Part shown: positions 1-11,463 of the stretch, one piece after another
How the letters are laid out: each line of letters starts with the position of its first letter
Position numbering within the stretch: position 1 is the stretch's first letter
Origin: Capra hircus
Taxonomy: Eukaryota; Chordata; Mammalia; Artiodactyla; Bovidae
NCBI RefSeq assembly: GCF_001704415.2
Contig: NC_030826.1
Location: 59,539,362-59,603,361, forward strand
Direction of reading: 5' to 3'
DNA: 64,000 nucleotides
The notes under the pieces: generated by a model
Seen by the model: the letters and a program-made list of their open reading frames with translations, nothing else
Told to the model about the DNA's origin: nothing
The model's database searches: none
Translations under genes and position numbers: made by a program

Positions 1-249
1 GGCTTTAAACTGGTTTCCATTCTGTGGCTTGCCTTGCCTTTTGAAAGAAGTGGGGAACCTATTTTTATTAAAATTTCCTTTGATTCACTTCAGATATTTT
101 TTTTGCCTCTTTCGTGTTTCAAACTTTGTTACACAGGCTAAGTATTGGGAGTAAAAGAGCTCAAATTGTCATTGGTTTATAATTTCCTATTGATTTTAGG
201 GCTTTTGTGGGGGTCGGGGGCGGGCATTACAAAGTAATTATTTTTAAAA
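1..249. other. Unassigned sequence
   Basis: No recognisable repeat or open frame. A G-rich run near 208-224 precedes an antisense L1 piece. Confidence 0.5.
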
Positions 250-446
250 AATTTTGTTGACGTGTGGTTATGTTTTGTGCTGTGCAGCAAAGGGACTCAG
301 TTATGCATAGCGTGTATTCTTTTCCTATTCTTTCGCATCCTGGTTTGTCACAGGAGACTGGATAAGGTTTCCTGCGCTGCACAGCAGGAAATTGTTTACC
401 CATCCTGTATACAGCAGGTTTGTGTCTGCTAATCCCAAGCTCCCCG
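250..446 (-). mobile_element. L1 3'-UTR fragment, antisense
   Basis: Read on the minus strand this resembles the 3' untranslated tail of older artiodactyl L1 elements, the region describing a short run of 'bought-in' words such as ctgtgcagcac and the L1-like aggaaat box. It is the same kind of tail seen in sense at 1648-1845 and 52722-52935. It is strongly diverged and carries no coding sequence. Confidence 0.5.
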
Positions 447-1594
447 GATATATGGAACACTTCAAAAAATTAAAGATGGTTAACTAGGCAGGTGTCATCT
501 TACGTATAGATTTATTTTTCCAATGCCTGGTCACCACCTTTGCTACGTTGAAAATGTAATCCTGTCTGGGCCAGATAGATTCTGCTAGTTTCTTCCCTGG
601 GCTCTGTGTCCTGGGAAGCTGGTCTCGGGGCGTTCAGACATTGGGAAGCCTCTCTCAGTAGGGGCTCAAGGTGGGAGGAAGGGGCGACCAGGTTCCTCAT
701 GCCGAGGTCCCCTGCTATGCAGCTCGCTCACTCTGCCTCTTCACTTCTCTTACGGTTCCTCATCTTCTTGATTCAAATCACCGCCTCTGGTGTTCCAGGA
801 ATCTCACTCCGTTCCTCCATTTTGGGGAGGAGGCTTGGCATTGCAAGATTAAACAGAAAAGAGAAAGTGCCGGGGGCGGGGGGGGGGGGTGCATACTGAC
901 ACCAAAACTTACATCACTTATTTGCTACAGATCTAACTGGGCACCTTATATTGATCTAGGGGTGACAGGATGGTTAGCTCTTCCCTCCTGGGTTCTTTCT
1001 GTGGTTTCCCTACCACACCCATGTTACAAGTGCATCCTCTCTAAATAAATCCTCCTCAAATCTCCTTTATTTGATGAAGCCACGGGCTTCCTCACTGACA
1101 CACAGTCTCGTCTCTCTTTTCAGCAACCAACTAAGTTCAAAGTAAATTAACTTGTTGCTTTCTTGGTGTATCTTGATTTATACCTGCACTAAAAAAGAAA
1201 GCATGCCTGCACTATTTCAATGTAAAAACATACAGTCAGCAACGCTTTTAGGCTGCAGAATGCAGTATATTGTGTCAAGAGTGACAGGCAAAATTGCACC
1301 TATAGGACTATGTGTTAGATGCCTCAGCTGTGTGCCAGTTTAGTCTGGAGAATGCGTGACCCAGTTTCATTACTCACAGCACTTTCTGTCCATCCAGGTT
1401 ATATCCTGTATTAATAGGGTAACCCTAAGGATCTTCGGGAAAAACTAATAAAAGTGTACATTTTCTTCTTGGTCCCTTCACTGCATAGCTGTGTGTCCTT
1501 CAGCAAGGCGGGGCTGGTCTCCAAACTCTATGACTTACACGTTATAATATTGGGGTAAATGCCTTAGATTTTTTAAGCTTAGTATACATTTACT
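447..1594. other. Unassigned sequence, possibly an old LTR in 540-1140
   Basis: No gene recognised. The part from about 540 to 1140 has an uninterrupted G run (878-889), an AATAAA hexamer at 1044-1049 and a CT-rich end, which together vaguely recall a retroviral LTR. No matching partner or coding region lies nearby, so this is a guess. Overlapping 97- and 125-codon frames here have no recognisable content. Confidence 0.25.
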
Positions 1595-1647
1595 AAGAGG
1601 ATCTTTGGGGTTTAGTTTTCTCATCATTAAAGTGGAGATAGTGATAG
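1595..1647 (+). mobile_element. MIR, left part (split by L1)
   Basis: The phrase around 1615-1640 (ttttctcatcattaaagtgg) matches the conserved MIR core 'ttcctcatctgtaaaatgg'. The MIR resumes at 1846 after an L1 3' end. Confidence 0.55.
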
Positions 1648-1845
1648 GTAACTAATGAAAACCTGCTCCATAGCACCGGGAACCCTGCTCTGTGCTTTGC
1701 AGTGACCTAAGTGGGAGGAAAATCCAAAGAAGAGGGGATATATGTATACAGATAGCTGATTCACTTTGCTGTATAGCAGAAACTAATACAACATTGTAAC
1801 TGTGCTCCAATAAAAATTAAAACTATCTAAACAATAAATAAAATA
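1648..1845 (+). mobile_element. L1 3'-UTR insertion inside a MIR
   Basis: A 5'-truncated L1 tail with the typical phrase near 1760-1815 (cactttgctgtatagcagaa, then aatacaacattgtaa) and an A-rich end with caataaaaattaaaa. It is flanked by a 13-bp TSD with one mismatch: gagatagtgatag (1635-1647) and gagatagtaatag (1846-1858). No coding sequence. Confidence 0.7.
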
Positions 1846-1920
1846 GAGATAGTAATAGTGCCCGTGACAATTTCATGACTTAAGCAGAGCACACGGAGAA
1901 AGTATGAGGTGTTAGCAGCT
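1846..1920 (+). mobile_element. MIR, right part
   Basis: Continuation of the MIR at 1595. It ends with the MIR-like tail ttagcagctgctatt. The middle of the consensus is shortened. Confidence 0.5.
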
Positions 1921-1967
1921 GCTATTCACGTAAACTAAAGTATTGCTCTATTGCCAAATCTGAGTAT

Positions 1968-2425
1968 GTCTAGTCAAAGCTCTGGTTTTGCCAGTGGTCA
2001 TGTATGGATGTGAGAGTTGGACCATAGAGAAAGCTGAGCCCCAAAGAATTGATGCTTTTAAACTGTGGTGTTGGGGAAGACTCTTGAGAGCCGCTTGGAC
2101 TGCAAGGAGATCCAACCACTCCATCCTAAAGGAGATCAGTCCTGAATATTCATTGGAAGGACTGATGCTGAAGCTGAAACTCCAATCCTTTGGCCATCTG
2201 ATGCAAAGAACTGACTTATTGGAAAAGACCCTGATGCTGGGAAAGGTGGAAGGCAGGAGGAGAAGGGGACGACAGAGGATGAGATAGTTGGATGGCATCA
2301 CCAACTCAATGGACATGAGTTTGAGCAAGCTTCGGGAGTTGGTGATGGACAGGGAGGCCTGGTGTGCTGCAGTCCATGGGGTCGCAAAGAGCTGGACACG
2401 ACTGAGCGACTGAACCGTAACTGCA
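1968..2425 (+). mobile_element. BovB 3' end (5'-truncated)
   Basis: The largest frame (1988-2287, 99 aa) reads the C-terminal part of BovB ORF2: VVMYGCESWT near the start, then RIDAFKLWCW, RRSNHSILKEI and the basic GRRRRGRQRMR block, where it ends at a TAG (2284-2286). The conserved untranslated tail follows and closes with gcgactgaac. Upstream RT and endonuclease domains are absent, and no convincing TSD was seen. Confidence 0.93.
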
Positions 2426-2436
2426 GTTTTCAGTAA

Positions 2437-2872
2437 TCGTCAGTCTGCTTTCTATGTCTGTGAGTCTGTTTCTGTTTTGTAAATAAGCTCATTTGTGTCA
2501 TACTTTAGATTCCACAAGTAAGTGACACCATGTAGTATCTGTCTTTCTCTTTCTGATTCACTTCGCTCACTGTGAGAATCTCTAGGCCCTCCTATGTTGC
2601 TGCAGTGCTTGATTCCTTTTATGGCTGAGCAGGATTCCACTGTCTATGCACACATCAAATCTTCTTTATCCACCCCTCTGTCCGTGGACGTCGAGGTTGC
2701 TTCCAGGGCTTGGCTATTGTAAATAATGCTGCAAAGAACACTGAACCGCATGTGTCTTTTTGTGTAAGGGTTTTTCCTGAGTATACGCCCAGGAGTGGTA
2801 TTGCTGGATCCTATGGCAGCTCCATTTTCAGTTTTTTAAAGAACCTCCAAACTGTTTTCACAATGCCTGCAC
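2437..2872 (-). mobile_element. Old L1, antisense (ORF2 end and 3' UTR)
   Basis: The complementary strand reads the end of L1 ORF2, including the 'caatagccaagcc'-type region (FTIAK-like) and the sequence describing repeated field words such as ttccacaagtaagtga in antisense. Many indels break the frame. The piece probably predates BovB activity. Confidence 0.8.
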
Positions 2873-3054
2873 AATTTATCAGAGAAAGCATTTTCATATT
2901 CAGTACCTATATTTCTCATCCAAAAAGTCTCCCTCCCTCCTACATCCCCCCACTCATACCCACACATGCACCCAAAACACTCTAAAATAGAAACAACACC
3001 TTCATGATATCAGGGGGAGAAAAGTGCTTGCCTGTCGTTTAGGAGCTTAAACCT

Positions 3055-3290
3055 TGGCCCTGCTTATACTTTGACCTGGTGATTCTTTGATGGGAGCTGG
3101 GGGCAGGCATTAGCAGACCTGAGCAGGGCAGGAAGTGAGCAGCGTTCCCGACCTCTCTCCACCCACTAGATGTCAGTGCACCCCCCCTCCATCCACACTG
3201 ACGAAAACACTCTCCAGACCTTGCCCAGGTCAGGAGGGCCAGAATCACATCTTTGGAGACTCTTCTGTACAGGGTGTCACAGTGTAGAGT
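3055..3290 (-). mobile_element. MER20 (hAT-Charlie DNA transposon), antisense
   Basis: Matches the reverse complement of MER20: ttgacctggtgattctttg near 3070, then ccactagatgtcagt near 3165 and ctccagaccttgccca near 3212. It is a non-coding, non-autonomous fossil. Confidence 0.65.
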
Positions 3291-3426
3291 ACTTTTTATT
3301 CTTCTGTTGGCATAACAGTAAGCCTGAAATTGGTCCACTGGGTTCCTTCACAGCTTAAACCAGCTTTGCATTAGCCTTCTTATAGACTGATGTTATACAC
3401 TGACATTCTTTGCCTTAACAAGCTCA

Positions 3427-3502
3427 CTGCTGCTGCTGCTGCTGCGAAGTTGCTTCAGTCGTGCCTGACTCTGTGCGACCCCAGAGACGGCAGCCCACCT
3501 AA
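3427..3502 (-). mobile_element. Bov-A SINE fragment, antisense
   Basis: Starts with a (CTG)6-like run, the complement of the (AGC)n tail of Bov-A, then reads gttgcttcagtcgtgcctga and the gcgacccc box. It stops abruptly after 75 bp, so only the 3' end of the SINE is present. Confidence 0.85.
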
Positions 3503-4436
3503 ATATGATGTCAACGTGTACTGTGAGGTGACAGGTAAAGCAAGTATAGTAGGTTATTTTATTATTTATTCTTATTTTCTTAAATTAAGGCAGGATTCAA
3601 TGGACAGATTTACTACCTGTCTTCAAATTAATTAGGGAAAGTTTCCAAGGAGTGGAAGCTTTTTTTTTTTTTTTTTTTTGTCTTTTGAAGCAATAGTATG
3701 CAATAAAACCATCATAGATTGTATTAAGTTTTGATTTGTATGTGAACCAGTGAGTTGACTTGGAATTTCAAAGTCATTAAACCACTGTGGTTCTGCTTCC
3801 TCGGCGGAGGAGCCGTCAGATGCAATTTCCCCTGGACGAGCCCAGCGTGTACAAAGGAAACAGACCTCAGAGGAGGGCAAAGCATCTGGAGAAGCAAGCC
3901 GCTGACACAGCTGCCTGAACTTTGGGAGTAGAGGAAGCCCTCTTCCAGATCACGAATGAGCCACACAGCAGCATATATTTAGCAAATCCTGCAGAACACT
4001 GCTCGTGACGTCCTATCAGTCCAAATTAGAGATAACCTTTCACTGCAATAAAGAAATGATTAGATTGTCAGTCTCCCTGAAATGCACGCATGCATCTGGG
4101 AGATATTCACAGTTTCAGTTCCTCCCATTCATTCCTGTTTCTCCTCTGACTCCCTGAACCCAGATGATTTCACCCCGAGAGGAAGCACGTCAGGACGACG
4201 TTCACTCTCATGCTTATTGACTAAGGTCTTCTGAGACACCTTACTAGAAAGCTCCCCTATGGTTTACCAACTGAATGAGCAGGGTGGCAGAGAAAAGGCT
4301 TTTACCGTTCTTTCTAGATGGCCTCACGCACTTACCCTCAGCTGTTTGTAAAGAAGAATTGATTCATCTCACAACCTCTGCTGTTGCCATAGTAGCCACC
4401 TGGCTGTAGCTGGAGAGGAGAAGTGCCCATTGTTCT
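3503..4436. other. Unassigned sequence
   Basis: No repeat or gene recognised apart from a 19-base T run at 3661-3679. Its short antisense frames (3632-3966) have no recognisable content. Confidence 0.5.
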
Positions 4437-4600
4437 TGCTCAATCTCTAAGTCATGCCATACTTTGCAACCCCATGGACCACAACACGCCAGGCTCCCCG
4501 TCCTTGACTATCGCCCAGACTTTGCTCAAATTCACGTCCATTGGGTCGGTGATGCCATCCAACCATCTCATTTGCTACCCCTTCTCTCTTTGCCTTCAAT
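4437..4600 (-). mobile_element. BovB 3' end, antisense
   Basis: Reverse complement of the BovB tail: the gactttgctcaaattcacgt box, the tcggtgatgccatccaacca box, and ctaccccttctc, which encodes the RRRRG region. It is short, old and diverged. Confidence 0.85.
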
Positions 4601-6235
4601 GATTATATGAGCTTACACATGTCAACCATACAGGAACTATTTTTAATAAATGATCTGTCCTAATACTTACAAATGCAAAGCATAACTCTATCCAAGTCTG
4701 GGAAGACATAGCTGTTGGCTTGAACTTTTGAGGAAAGTTTTGTGGAGCTTGCGCAGGTCTTGAAGGACCATACAGATTGTAAACAGTGGAACAAAGGTGA
4801 TAGGAAGTCTTGGAAAGCGGCAGGCAAGAAGAGATTAAAATCGGGAAATTCAGAGGAATTCTAGGAAAGCTCTGTTCTATTTAAGAAGATATTAAAGTAG
4901 AATTGGCTTATGTCATAACCTGTTCATGATAAGGGGAAATCTTTTTAAAATTATATCCTCTAAGCTTAGGCCTTGCAGATGTGGAAAAAATGTAACAGGG
5001 AGGTACTGTCAATTCCCTCTTGGCTAAACTTTCATGCTTGTAGCCAATATTGAAAAAAAAAAATAAAAGGAATAAAGAAATCTTGTTTCCTTATGACTTA
5101 GGGTAAAAGATTTATCCCAGGGTTCTCTCTTCCAATAAATGGTGACCCGGAAGTATAAACAGGTACCTCCTGGTATAATGCATTCTGCGGGGCTTTGAAG
5201 CTGCATAAAATGAAAAGGGAAGTATGTGGCTTAGTGATTAATGTTTGTAGCAATCTAAATTTTATGACACCACATGAGTTACTGTTAAAATGACAACAGA
5301 ACTCTACCTATATAAACATCTTTACCTCAGTCTTCTGGAAGACAAATTTGTCCCAGTTAAATCAACTTAACTTTGTTGTCTATTAAGACATAGCATCTTT
5401 GACTTAGATGTTATCATTAATAACTAAGCAACTGAATTCAAAGTCAAATCACTTTTGAAGTAGAAAAAAGAAACAAGGAGCTACATTAGTTTTCACCATG
5501 TAGTATCATCTACAAACAGTGGAAAATAGGTTATGGACTTGGATTTAAATTAACTCTTTTTATTTGCAAGTAACTAGTCAAGAGAGACCAATATCAGAGA
5601 AGGCAGGACTTAAAACAAGGGAAATTGCTCTTCTGGAAAATTTAACACCTGGAAAATAGATTCTACTAAATAAAAGACATTTTGTAGGAGAAATAAAAGC
5701 CTAACCAACACTATGGTGATCGCAGTTAGAGACAAGGATTGTATGTTGTCTTTCTATAAATTCTGAGAGCAGGAAATTTCAGGGGGTATGGATTGAGAAA
5801 AAAAAAGATTGCTTTAATGTGAAAGAACTCTTCACATTAATTAGGCATAAACCAGATTAATATTACAATAATATTTCCCCAAAGCAACTTCCAGTTTGAC
5901 ATGCCAATTAAATTATAACTTTTTTAAGATATCCTATGCAAATACAGTATTTTAAATTATTACTCTAAAGGAGGTTAATGTGACTCCAGAATTATTCGGT
6001 AATCTCTAACTTGGTATAGTCTGTAAAAATCATGTTCTCTTTAGGACTTTCATTCCTCAGAATTGCCATCACACCATTGCATTTTCATTTATAAAATCAG
6101 ATTTAGTTATATTAAGACAGTTATTATTTTCTGCTATCACCTGTGCTAGGCAGGGATGTGTGGGGATAAGTGTCCATACTGACTTTACTTCATTTAAGAG
6201 GAGGAATTTATTAAGAATGCAGTGGGGCCAGAATG
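4601..6235. other. Unassigned AT-rich sequence
   Basis: I see no repeat of a family I know and no long frame in this 1.6-kb stretch, one of the longest repeat-poor blocks in the window. Confidence 0.5.
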
Positions 6236-6400
6236 TCGGCTTCCCTGGTGCCGATGCAGGAGACACAGTTTCAACCCCTGGGTTGGGGATATCCCCCGGA
6301 GAAGGAAGCAGCAGCCCATTTCAGGGTTTTTGCTGGGAAACTCCATGGACAGAGCAGCCTGGCAGAGGACAGTCTGCGGAGAGTCAAAGCAACGGAGAGT
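6236..6400 (+). mobile_element. Bov-tA SINE, sense
   Basis: The tRNA-Glu-derived head (gcttccctggtgccga) is followed by the B-box-like tttcaacccctgggttgg and the aaactccatggacagag section. The end is diverged. Short overlapping frames here are translations of the SINE. Confidence 0.85.
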
Positions 6401-6570
6401 ACTTGCACGTGCAGCATCCCAGTCCATCAACAGAAGAAACATCCAAGGTTATATCGGAACTAAGACTAACGGTCGTGCCTGCTTTCCTTTGTCCAAGGGA
6501 CTGATGCTTTAATACCGTACAAATTGGCTTGCGATGTCAGAAAGTTTCAGCTTTCCCCCCATTTTCTCAC

Positions 6571-6571
<1 letters not shown>

Positions 6572-6612
<41 letters not shown>
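6572..6612. repeat. (TG)n microsatellite
   Basis: An uninterrupted run of about 20 TG units. Its translation gives the VCVCVC tract of a spurious frame. Confidence 0.97.
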
Positions 6613-6613
<1 letters not shown>

Positions 6614-7601
6614 ACAGTTGCAGAGGTGGGATATGGCTTTACTGACAAAGATTTATCACCGAAATAATCTTAATCATGGAAGTATTAGCAGGCAACCACT
6701 TAGGGAGTGTTCCTACTGCAGCTATATGGTTCAATTTGTTTTAGATTTTAATACAACTGTGTACTCCTGTCCTCAATAAGGTATTTTAAAACATAAGCTT
6801 GGGTACTTCGTTATGTCTTTAAAAAAGAAAGAAAGAAAAAAAAAGACAGCTCTTTGACAGCACCATTAGAATTTTCAAATCCTGTAGACTTAATCCTGAA
6901 GCTCTCTACTGATGACAACGTTTTCAAAAGGATTTGAGAGTATTTAGTAAATCCTCTATGTTTTCTAAAATGAAGCCCAATTCCATATTTCTTGCAGAAG
7001 TTCTGATTTTGTGCACACTGAGGTTTTATGAATGAAACATAAGAATGGAGAATGAGTATAGTCTTAAAATATCCATACTGTAAAAGATAATTGTGAAAAA
7101 GCCTTCTGTGAATTAGTAAGTGCTTCTGAAATGACATAGCAGACAGGTGATAATTCACTTGGAAAGTCATCCACTCACTCTTAACCCCTCAGGTCACAAG
7201 GTGTTTAAAATAATTTTGTGGAGAAAGGAGGAAACAGCTGTTGTAAGAGTGTGGCTTTTATGTCTTTCACTCCTGGGTGTGTAGCTGCCAAAATGAAACC
7301 ATTAATAAGAGACCCTATGTGAGGTTACAATGTGCAAACCTGGCCTCCTCCTGGGCATGAGGCCTATAACATACTATTTTTCTTTATAATCATTCCCACA
7401 GAACAGTGAAGGTGAGTGGGTTAAGGATTCGATTTTTTAGCTCAGCCCTTGAAAAATGAAAATGGCTCATTTTCTCCTTGACCATCCTGCTCATCTGATG
7501 TATATGGAACACACTCAGGACATTTTCAATATCTTCAGGCAGGAGAGCACCATAATTTAGTACACTGAGAGGAAAACTGTTCTAAAGAAAGCAACAGATC
7601 T
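6613..7601. other. Unassigned sequence
   Basis: Contains an A/AAAG-rich run at 6820-6845. A 119-codon antisense frame (6811-7170) is not recognisable and ends in the translated A run. Nothing else identified. Confidence 0.5.
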
Positions 7602-7616
7602 CAAGATGTTCTAGGT

Positions 7617-7728
7617 GGTTTCTTTTTTAAATTTATTTTCTGATGTGAACCATTTTTAAGTTTTTATTGAATTTGTTACAATAATGCTCCTGTTTCATGT
7701 TTTGGATTTTTTGGCCACCAAAACACAT
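7617..7728 (-). mobile_element. CHR/ART2-type SINE, antisense, left part
   Basis: The T-rich start and the phrase near 7664-7690 (ttattgaatttgttacaata) are the complement of the 3' tail of this tRNA-Glu-type artiodactyl SINE. The SINE is interrupted by BovB and resumes at 9325. The whole composite is flanked by a 15-bp TSD with one mismatch: caagatgttctaggt (7602-7616) and caagatgctctaggt (9418-9432). Confidence 0.85.
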
Positions 7729-9324
7729 ATTAAGAAGAGGTGGCCAGAAAACAGAGAAGAGCTGTGCGAAAAAGATCTCATGACCCAGATAATCATGATG
7801 GTGTGATCACTCACCTAGAGCCAGACATCCTGGAATGTGAAGTTAAGTGCGCCTTAGAAAGAATCACTATGAACAAAGCTAGTGGAGGTGATGGAATTCC
7901 AGTGGAGCTATTTCAAAACCTGAAAGATGATGCTGTGAAAGTGCTGCACTCAATATGCCAGCAAATTTGGAAAACTCAGCAGTGGCCACAGAACTGGAAA
8001 AGGTCAGTTTTCATTCCAATCCCAAAGAAAGGCAATGCCAAAGAATGCTCAAACTACCACACAACTGCACTCATCTCACAAGCTACTAAAGTAATGCTCA
8101 AAATTCTTCAAGCCAGGCTTCAGCAATACGTGAACCATGAGCTTCCGGATGTTCAAGCTGGTTTTAGAAAAGGTAGTGGAACCAGAGATTAAATCGCCAA
8201 CATCTGCTGGATCATCAAAAAAGCAAGAGAGTTCCAGAAAAACATCTATTTCTGCTTGATTGACTATGCCAAAGCCATTGACTGTGGGGATCACAATAAA
8301 CTGTGGAAAATTCTGAAAGAGATGGGAATACCAGACCACCTAACCTGCCTCCTGAGAAACCTGTATGCAGGTCAGGAGGCAACAGTTAGAAATGGACATG
8401 GAACAACAGACTGGTTCCAAATAGGAAAAGGAGTACTTCAAGGCAGTATTGTCACCCTGCTTATTTAACTTATATGTATGCAGAGTACATCATGAGAAAC
8501 GCTGGGCTGGAAGAAGCACAAGCTGGAATCAAGATTGCTGGGAGAAACATCAACAACCTCAGATACGCAGATGACACCACCCTTATGGCAGAAAGTGAAG
8601 AAGAACTAAAAAGACTCTTGATGAAAGTGAAAGAGAAGAGTGAAAATGTTGGCTTAAAGCTCCACATTCAGAAAAAGAGGCTCATGGCATCTGGTCCCAT
8701 CACTCCATGGGAAATAGATGGGGAAACAGTGGAAACAGTGTCAGACTTTATCTTTTTGGGCTCCAAAATCACTGCAGCCATGAAATTAAAAGACGCTTAC
8801 TCCTTGGAAGGAAAGTTATGACCAACCTAGACAGCATATTGAAAAGCAGAGATATTACTTTGCCAACAAAGGTCCGTCTAGTCAAGGCTATGGTTTTTCC
8901 AGTAGTCATGTATGGATGTGAGAGTTGGACTATGAAGAAAGCTGAGCACCGAAGAATTGATGCTTTTGAACTGTGGTGTTGGTGAAGACTCTTGAGAGTC
9001 CCTTGGACTGCAAGGAGATCCAACCAGTCCATCCTAAAGGAGATCACTCCTGGGTGTTCATTGGAAGGACTGATACTGAAGCTCCAATACTTTGGCCACC
9101 TCATGCAAAGATCTGACTCATTGGGAAAGACCCTGATGCTGGGAGGGATTGGGGGCAGGAGGAGAAGGGGACGACAGAGGATGAGATGGTTGGATGGCAT
9201 CACCGACTTGATGCACATGAGTTTGATTGAACTCCGAAAGTTGGTGATGGACAGGGAGGCCTGGCGTGCTGTGATTCATGGGGTCACATAGAGCTGGACA
9301 TGACTGAGCGACTGAACTGAACTG
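7729..9324 (+). mobile_element. BovB, 5'-truncated, nested in a SINE
   Basis: A 1.6-kb copy that starts inside the linker before the RT domain and ends in actgaactgaactga. It sits inside an antisense SINE. Its own junction repeats are short and imperfect (aaacacat at 7721-7728, aaacat at 9325-9330). Confidence 0.95.
7740..9291 (+). pseudogene. BovB ORF2, RT region, broken
   Basis: Reverse-transcriptase domain in at least four broken frames. The fingers section (LKDDAVKVLHSICQQIW) is open to 8192, where a CAA has become TAA within GTRDQIAN. The palm motif reads AIDCGDH rather than AFDCVDH. A small deletion near 8440 shifts the frame before the SPCLF box. The YADD catalytic box survives (codons 8564-8575). 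A 13-nt deletion at the duplicated actgcag near 8772 and a TGA near 8983-8985 break the C-terminal part. It cannot encode an active enzyme. Confidence 0.92.
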
Positions 9325-9417
9325 AAACATGTGAAATCTTAGTTCCCGACCAGGGATCAAACCCTCACCCTCTACAATGGAGGATACAGTCTTAACCACT
9401 GGACTGCCAAGGAAGAC
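9325..9417 (-). mobile_element. CHR/ART2-type SINE, antisense, right part
   Basis: Head half of the SINE begun at 7617. It contains cgaccagggatcaaaccctc, the complement of the B box, and ccactggactgccaaggaag, the complement of the SINE start. Rejoined across BovB, the SINE is about 200 bp. Confidence 0.88.
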
Positions 9418-9447
9418 CAAGATGCTCTAGGTTTAAGAACAGGATCA

Positions 9448-9719
9448 GGGCTTCACTGGTGACCCAGTGGTGAAGAATCTGCCTGGCAGTGCATGAGAGT
9501 AGGGTTTGATCCCCTGGTCTGGGAGGATCCCACATGCCTATGAACCACAACTCTTGAGCCTGTGCTACAGAGCCTGGGGGGCCACAGCTACCGAGCCTGT
9601 GCGCCCTCTAGCCCGCGCTCCCCAGCTAGAGAGTAGCCCCCACTTGCACCAACTAGAGGAAAGCCTGAACAGCAATGAAGATCCAGCACGGCCAAAAATA
9701 AACAAAAAAATTTTTTTAA
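9448..9719 (+). mobile_element. CHR-type tRNA-Glu SINE, sense
   Basis: The head gggcttcactggtgaccca is followed by repeated 'gagcctgtgc / gcccgcgctc' modules, agccccc and aactagagg, and an A-rich end. A candidate old TSD of 16 bp with three mismatches flanks it (9433-9448 and 9716-9731). Confidence 0.88.
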
Positions 9720-9732
9720 GTATAGAATCAGA

Positions 9733-11328
9733 GCTAGAGTATACCTATCTTTGCACATGTGTGTGTACATAGAATGGACCATATGTGTGCATATATATCC
9801 ATATATGTTTATATCTAGATAGACAGAGAGATACTGGATCCATAAAGAAGTTCACACCACTCCAAAATGACTACTAGTATATGAAACTGTAGAAAGTGAG
9901 GTCCCAGTCTCAATAACCGAGACAAGTTTAACTGCCTGGAAGCTTAAATCATATCTCTGAAAACAATATCCAACATCTAACAGCACAAATACACCAGCCA
10001 ACTCTTGGCGTAAACAGGCAGATGGCCAATGACAGCACTTAATTTATAAAGTATTCAGACAAGACATGAGAGAAACTCAGCCTGATGTAAGCCGACTACA
10101 CAGTCATAGCATTTTAGCAGCATTAGAAAATTAGGGATTAAACTACTGTCTTGTTGAAAGCAAGGGAACCAAAATTCAGAGTTGATTTACTTAAGAGCCT
10201 ACAGCTCTTGAAGAGCAAAGCAAAATTTATGTCCTGTTTCTACTCCGATTCCAACGTTGATTCACAAAAACCAGGATAATCTTTGATGTCTGGTATTTAT
10301 AGGTAATCAAGGAGAAAATAAATGGTATGTTTTGCTATTAAGATTTAATAGGCAAAGGGAAACCCTGATTCAGTTCTCAAACTTACAATGTATTTGGGCC
10401 CCCAAACAGAAAGGCATGTATAACAAATAGATTAGCAACATCCAGGAAACTGGACACCTTTCCTGAGTTACGTCATAACCTTTTAAGCATTGTCTTATTT
10501 TGCATTTTGGCCATGATCAGTACTTAGACATGAAATACTAGTATAATAACTAGTTGTCGTCCTGTGAGTTAATTCAAAGTAGAAATGGCAAGAGTTCTGT
10601 AATGGTATCAATGCAGATAACTCGACCAAAAGAAAAATGGGGGGCGAGGTGGGGGGGGGAAGAATTTCTACTAGAATAAGTTGGTTTGGAATTTATCCCA
10701 CAAAAACTAACATGCATTTTATCCTCTTCATTCTTTCTTCCTTGTTACTTTGAAAACAGTGCAAAAATATATATATACAATAGTTATCTAAAGAAAGACA
10801 CTGGGAATACCGCCTAAGAAAACTACCAAAAGTACATTTGCAAACATAAATCAGCATAAGGCTTGTAAAAACACGAGAGAGGGCTGCATTCTTGGGCACT
10901 AAACCAGAGGGGTGTTGGCTTGCTTTAGAAATTGTTTCTATGTTATGTCTCTTAAATTACTAAGAACCCCAGATTCACCCTTTTAAAACACTAATAGTTA
11001 AATGCACATTTTAAAGCAATTTTTAAACACCAAAAATCCAACCCGGCAGTTGCACATAGTCCTTGCTTACGGAAAGCTGTAATGAAGAGAACTCACATCC
11101 GTTAGGCACATAGTACAGTCCAGGCATATAGTCTTCACAAAATCTAGTTATGGTTTCTGTCTTAGAGAGGAAGCTCAAAGAGTTTGTTTTCTCCCTCCAG
11201 AGTTCATATAGCAGGAAGTTGTAATGCCAATATCCAAACACAATTTCACTTGAGTCCAAAGTACAAGGCTTTTCACTCTCTTGTGCATAGAATTTCTGGA
11301 TCCCACATAGTTCAACCAATCAGTCAAT
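9733..11328. other. Unassigned sequence
   Basis: A degenerate AT/GT stretch occupies 9755-9830. Two adjacent G runs lie at 10639-10644 and 10651-10659. A 98-codon antisense frame (11023-11319) has no recognisable domain. No known repeat identified across 1.6 kb. Confidence 0.5.
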
Positions 11329-11351
11329 CTCTCTCTCTCTCTCTCTCTCTC
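11329..11351. repeat. (CT)n microsatellite
   Basis: About 11 uninterrupted CT units. Confidence 0.97.
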
Positions 11352-11463
11352 ATCTTGGCTTGCAGGGTTGGAATGTTGAGGGAATCTGTTGAAAGAGAGC
11401 TATTTTATACATTCTAGATACATTTATAGTTAATAAGATTTCCGTCCCAGGATGGTGGGGTTG

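Noticed and set aside
3427..3446. CTG trinucleotide run as an expandable repeat
   Set aside because: It is the normal (AGC)n tail of Bov-A read in reverse; the same is seen at 22199 and 53449.
11023..11319. 98-codon antisense frame with protein-like composition
   Set aside because: No recognisable motif, no neighbours, and length within chance expectation for 64 kb.
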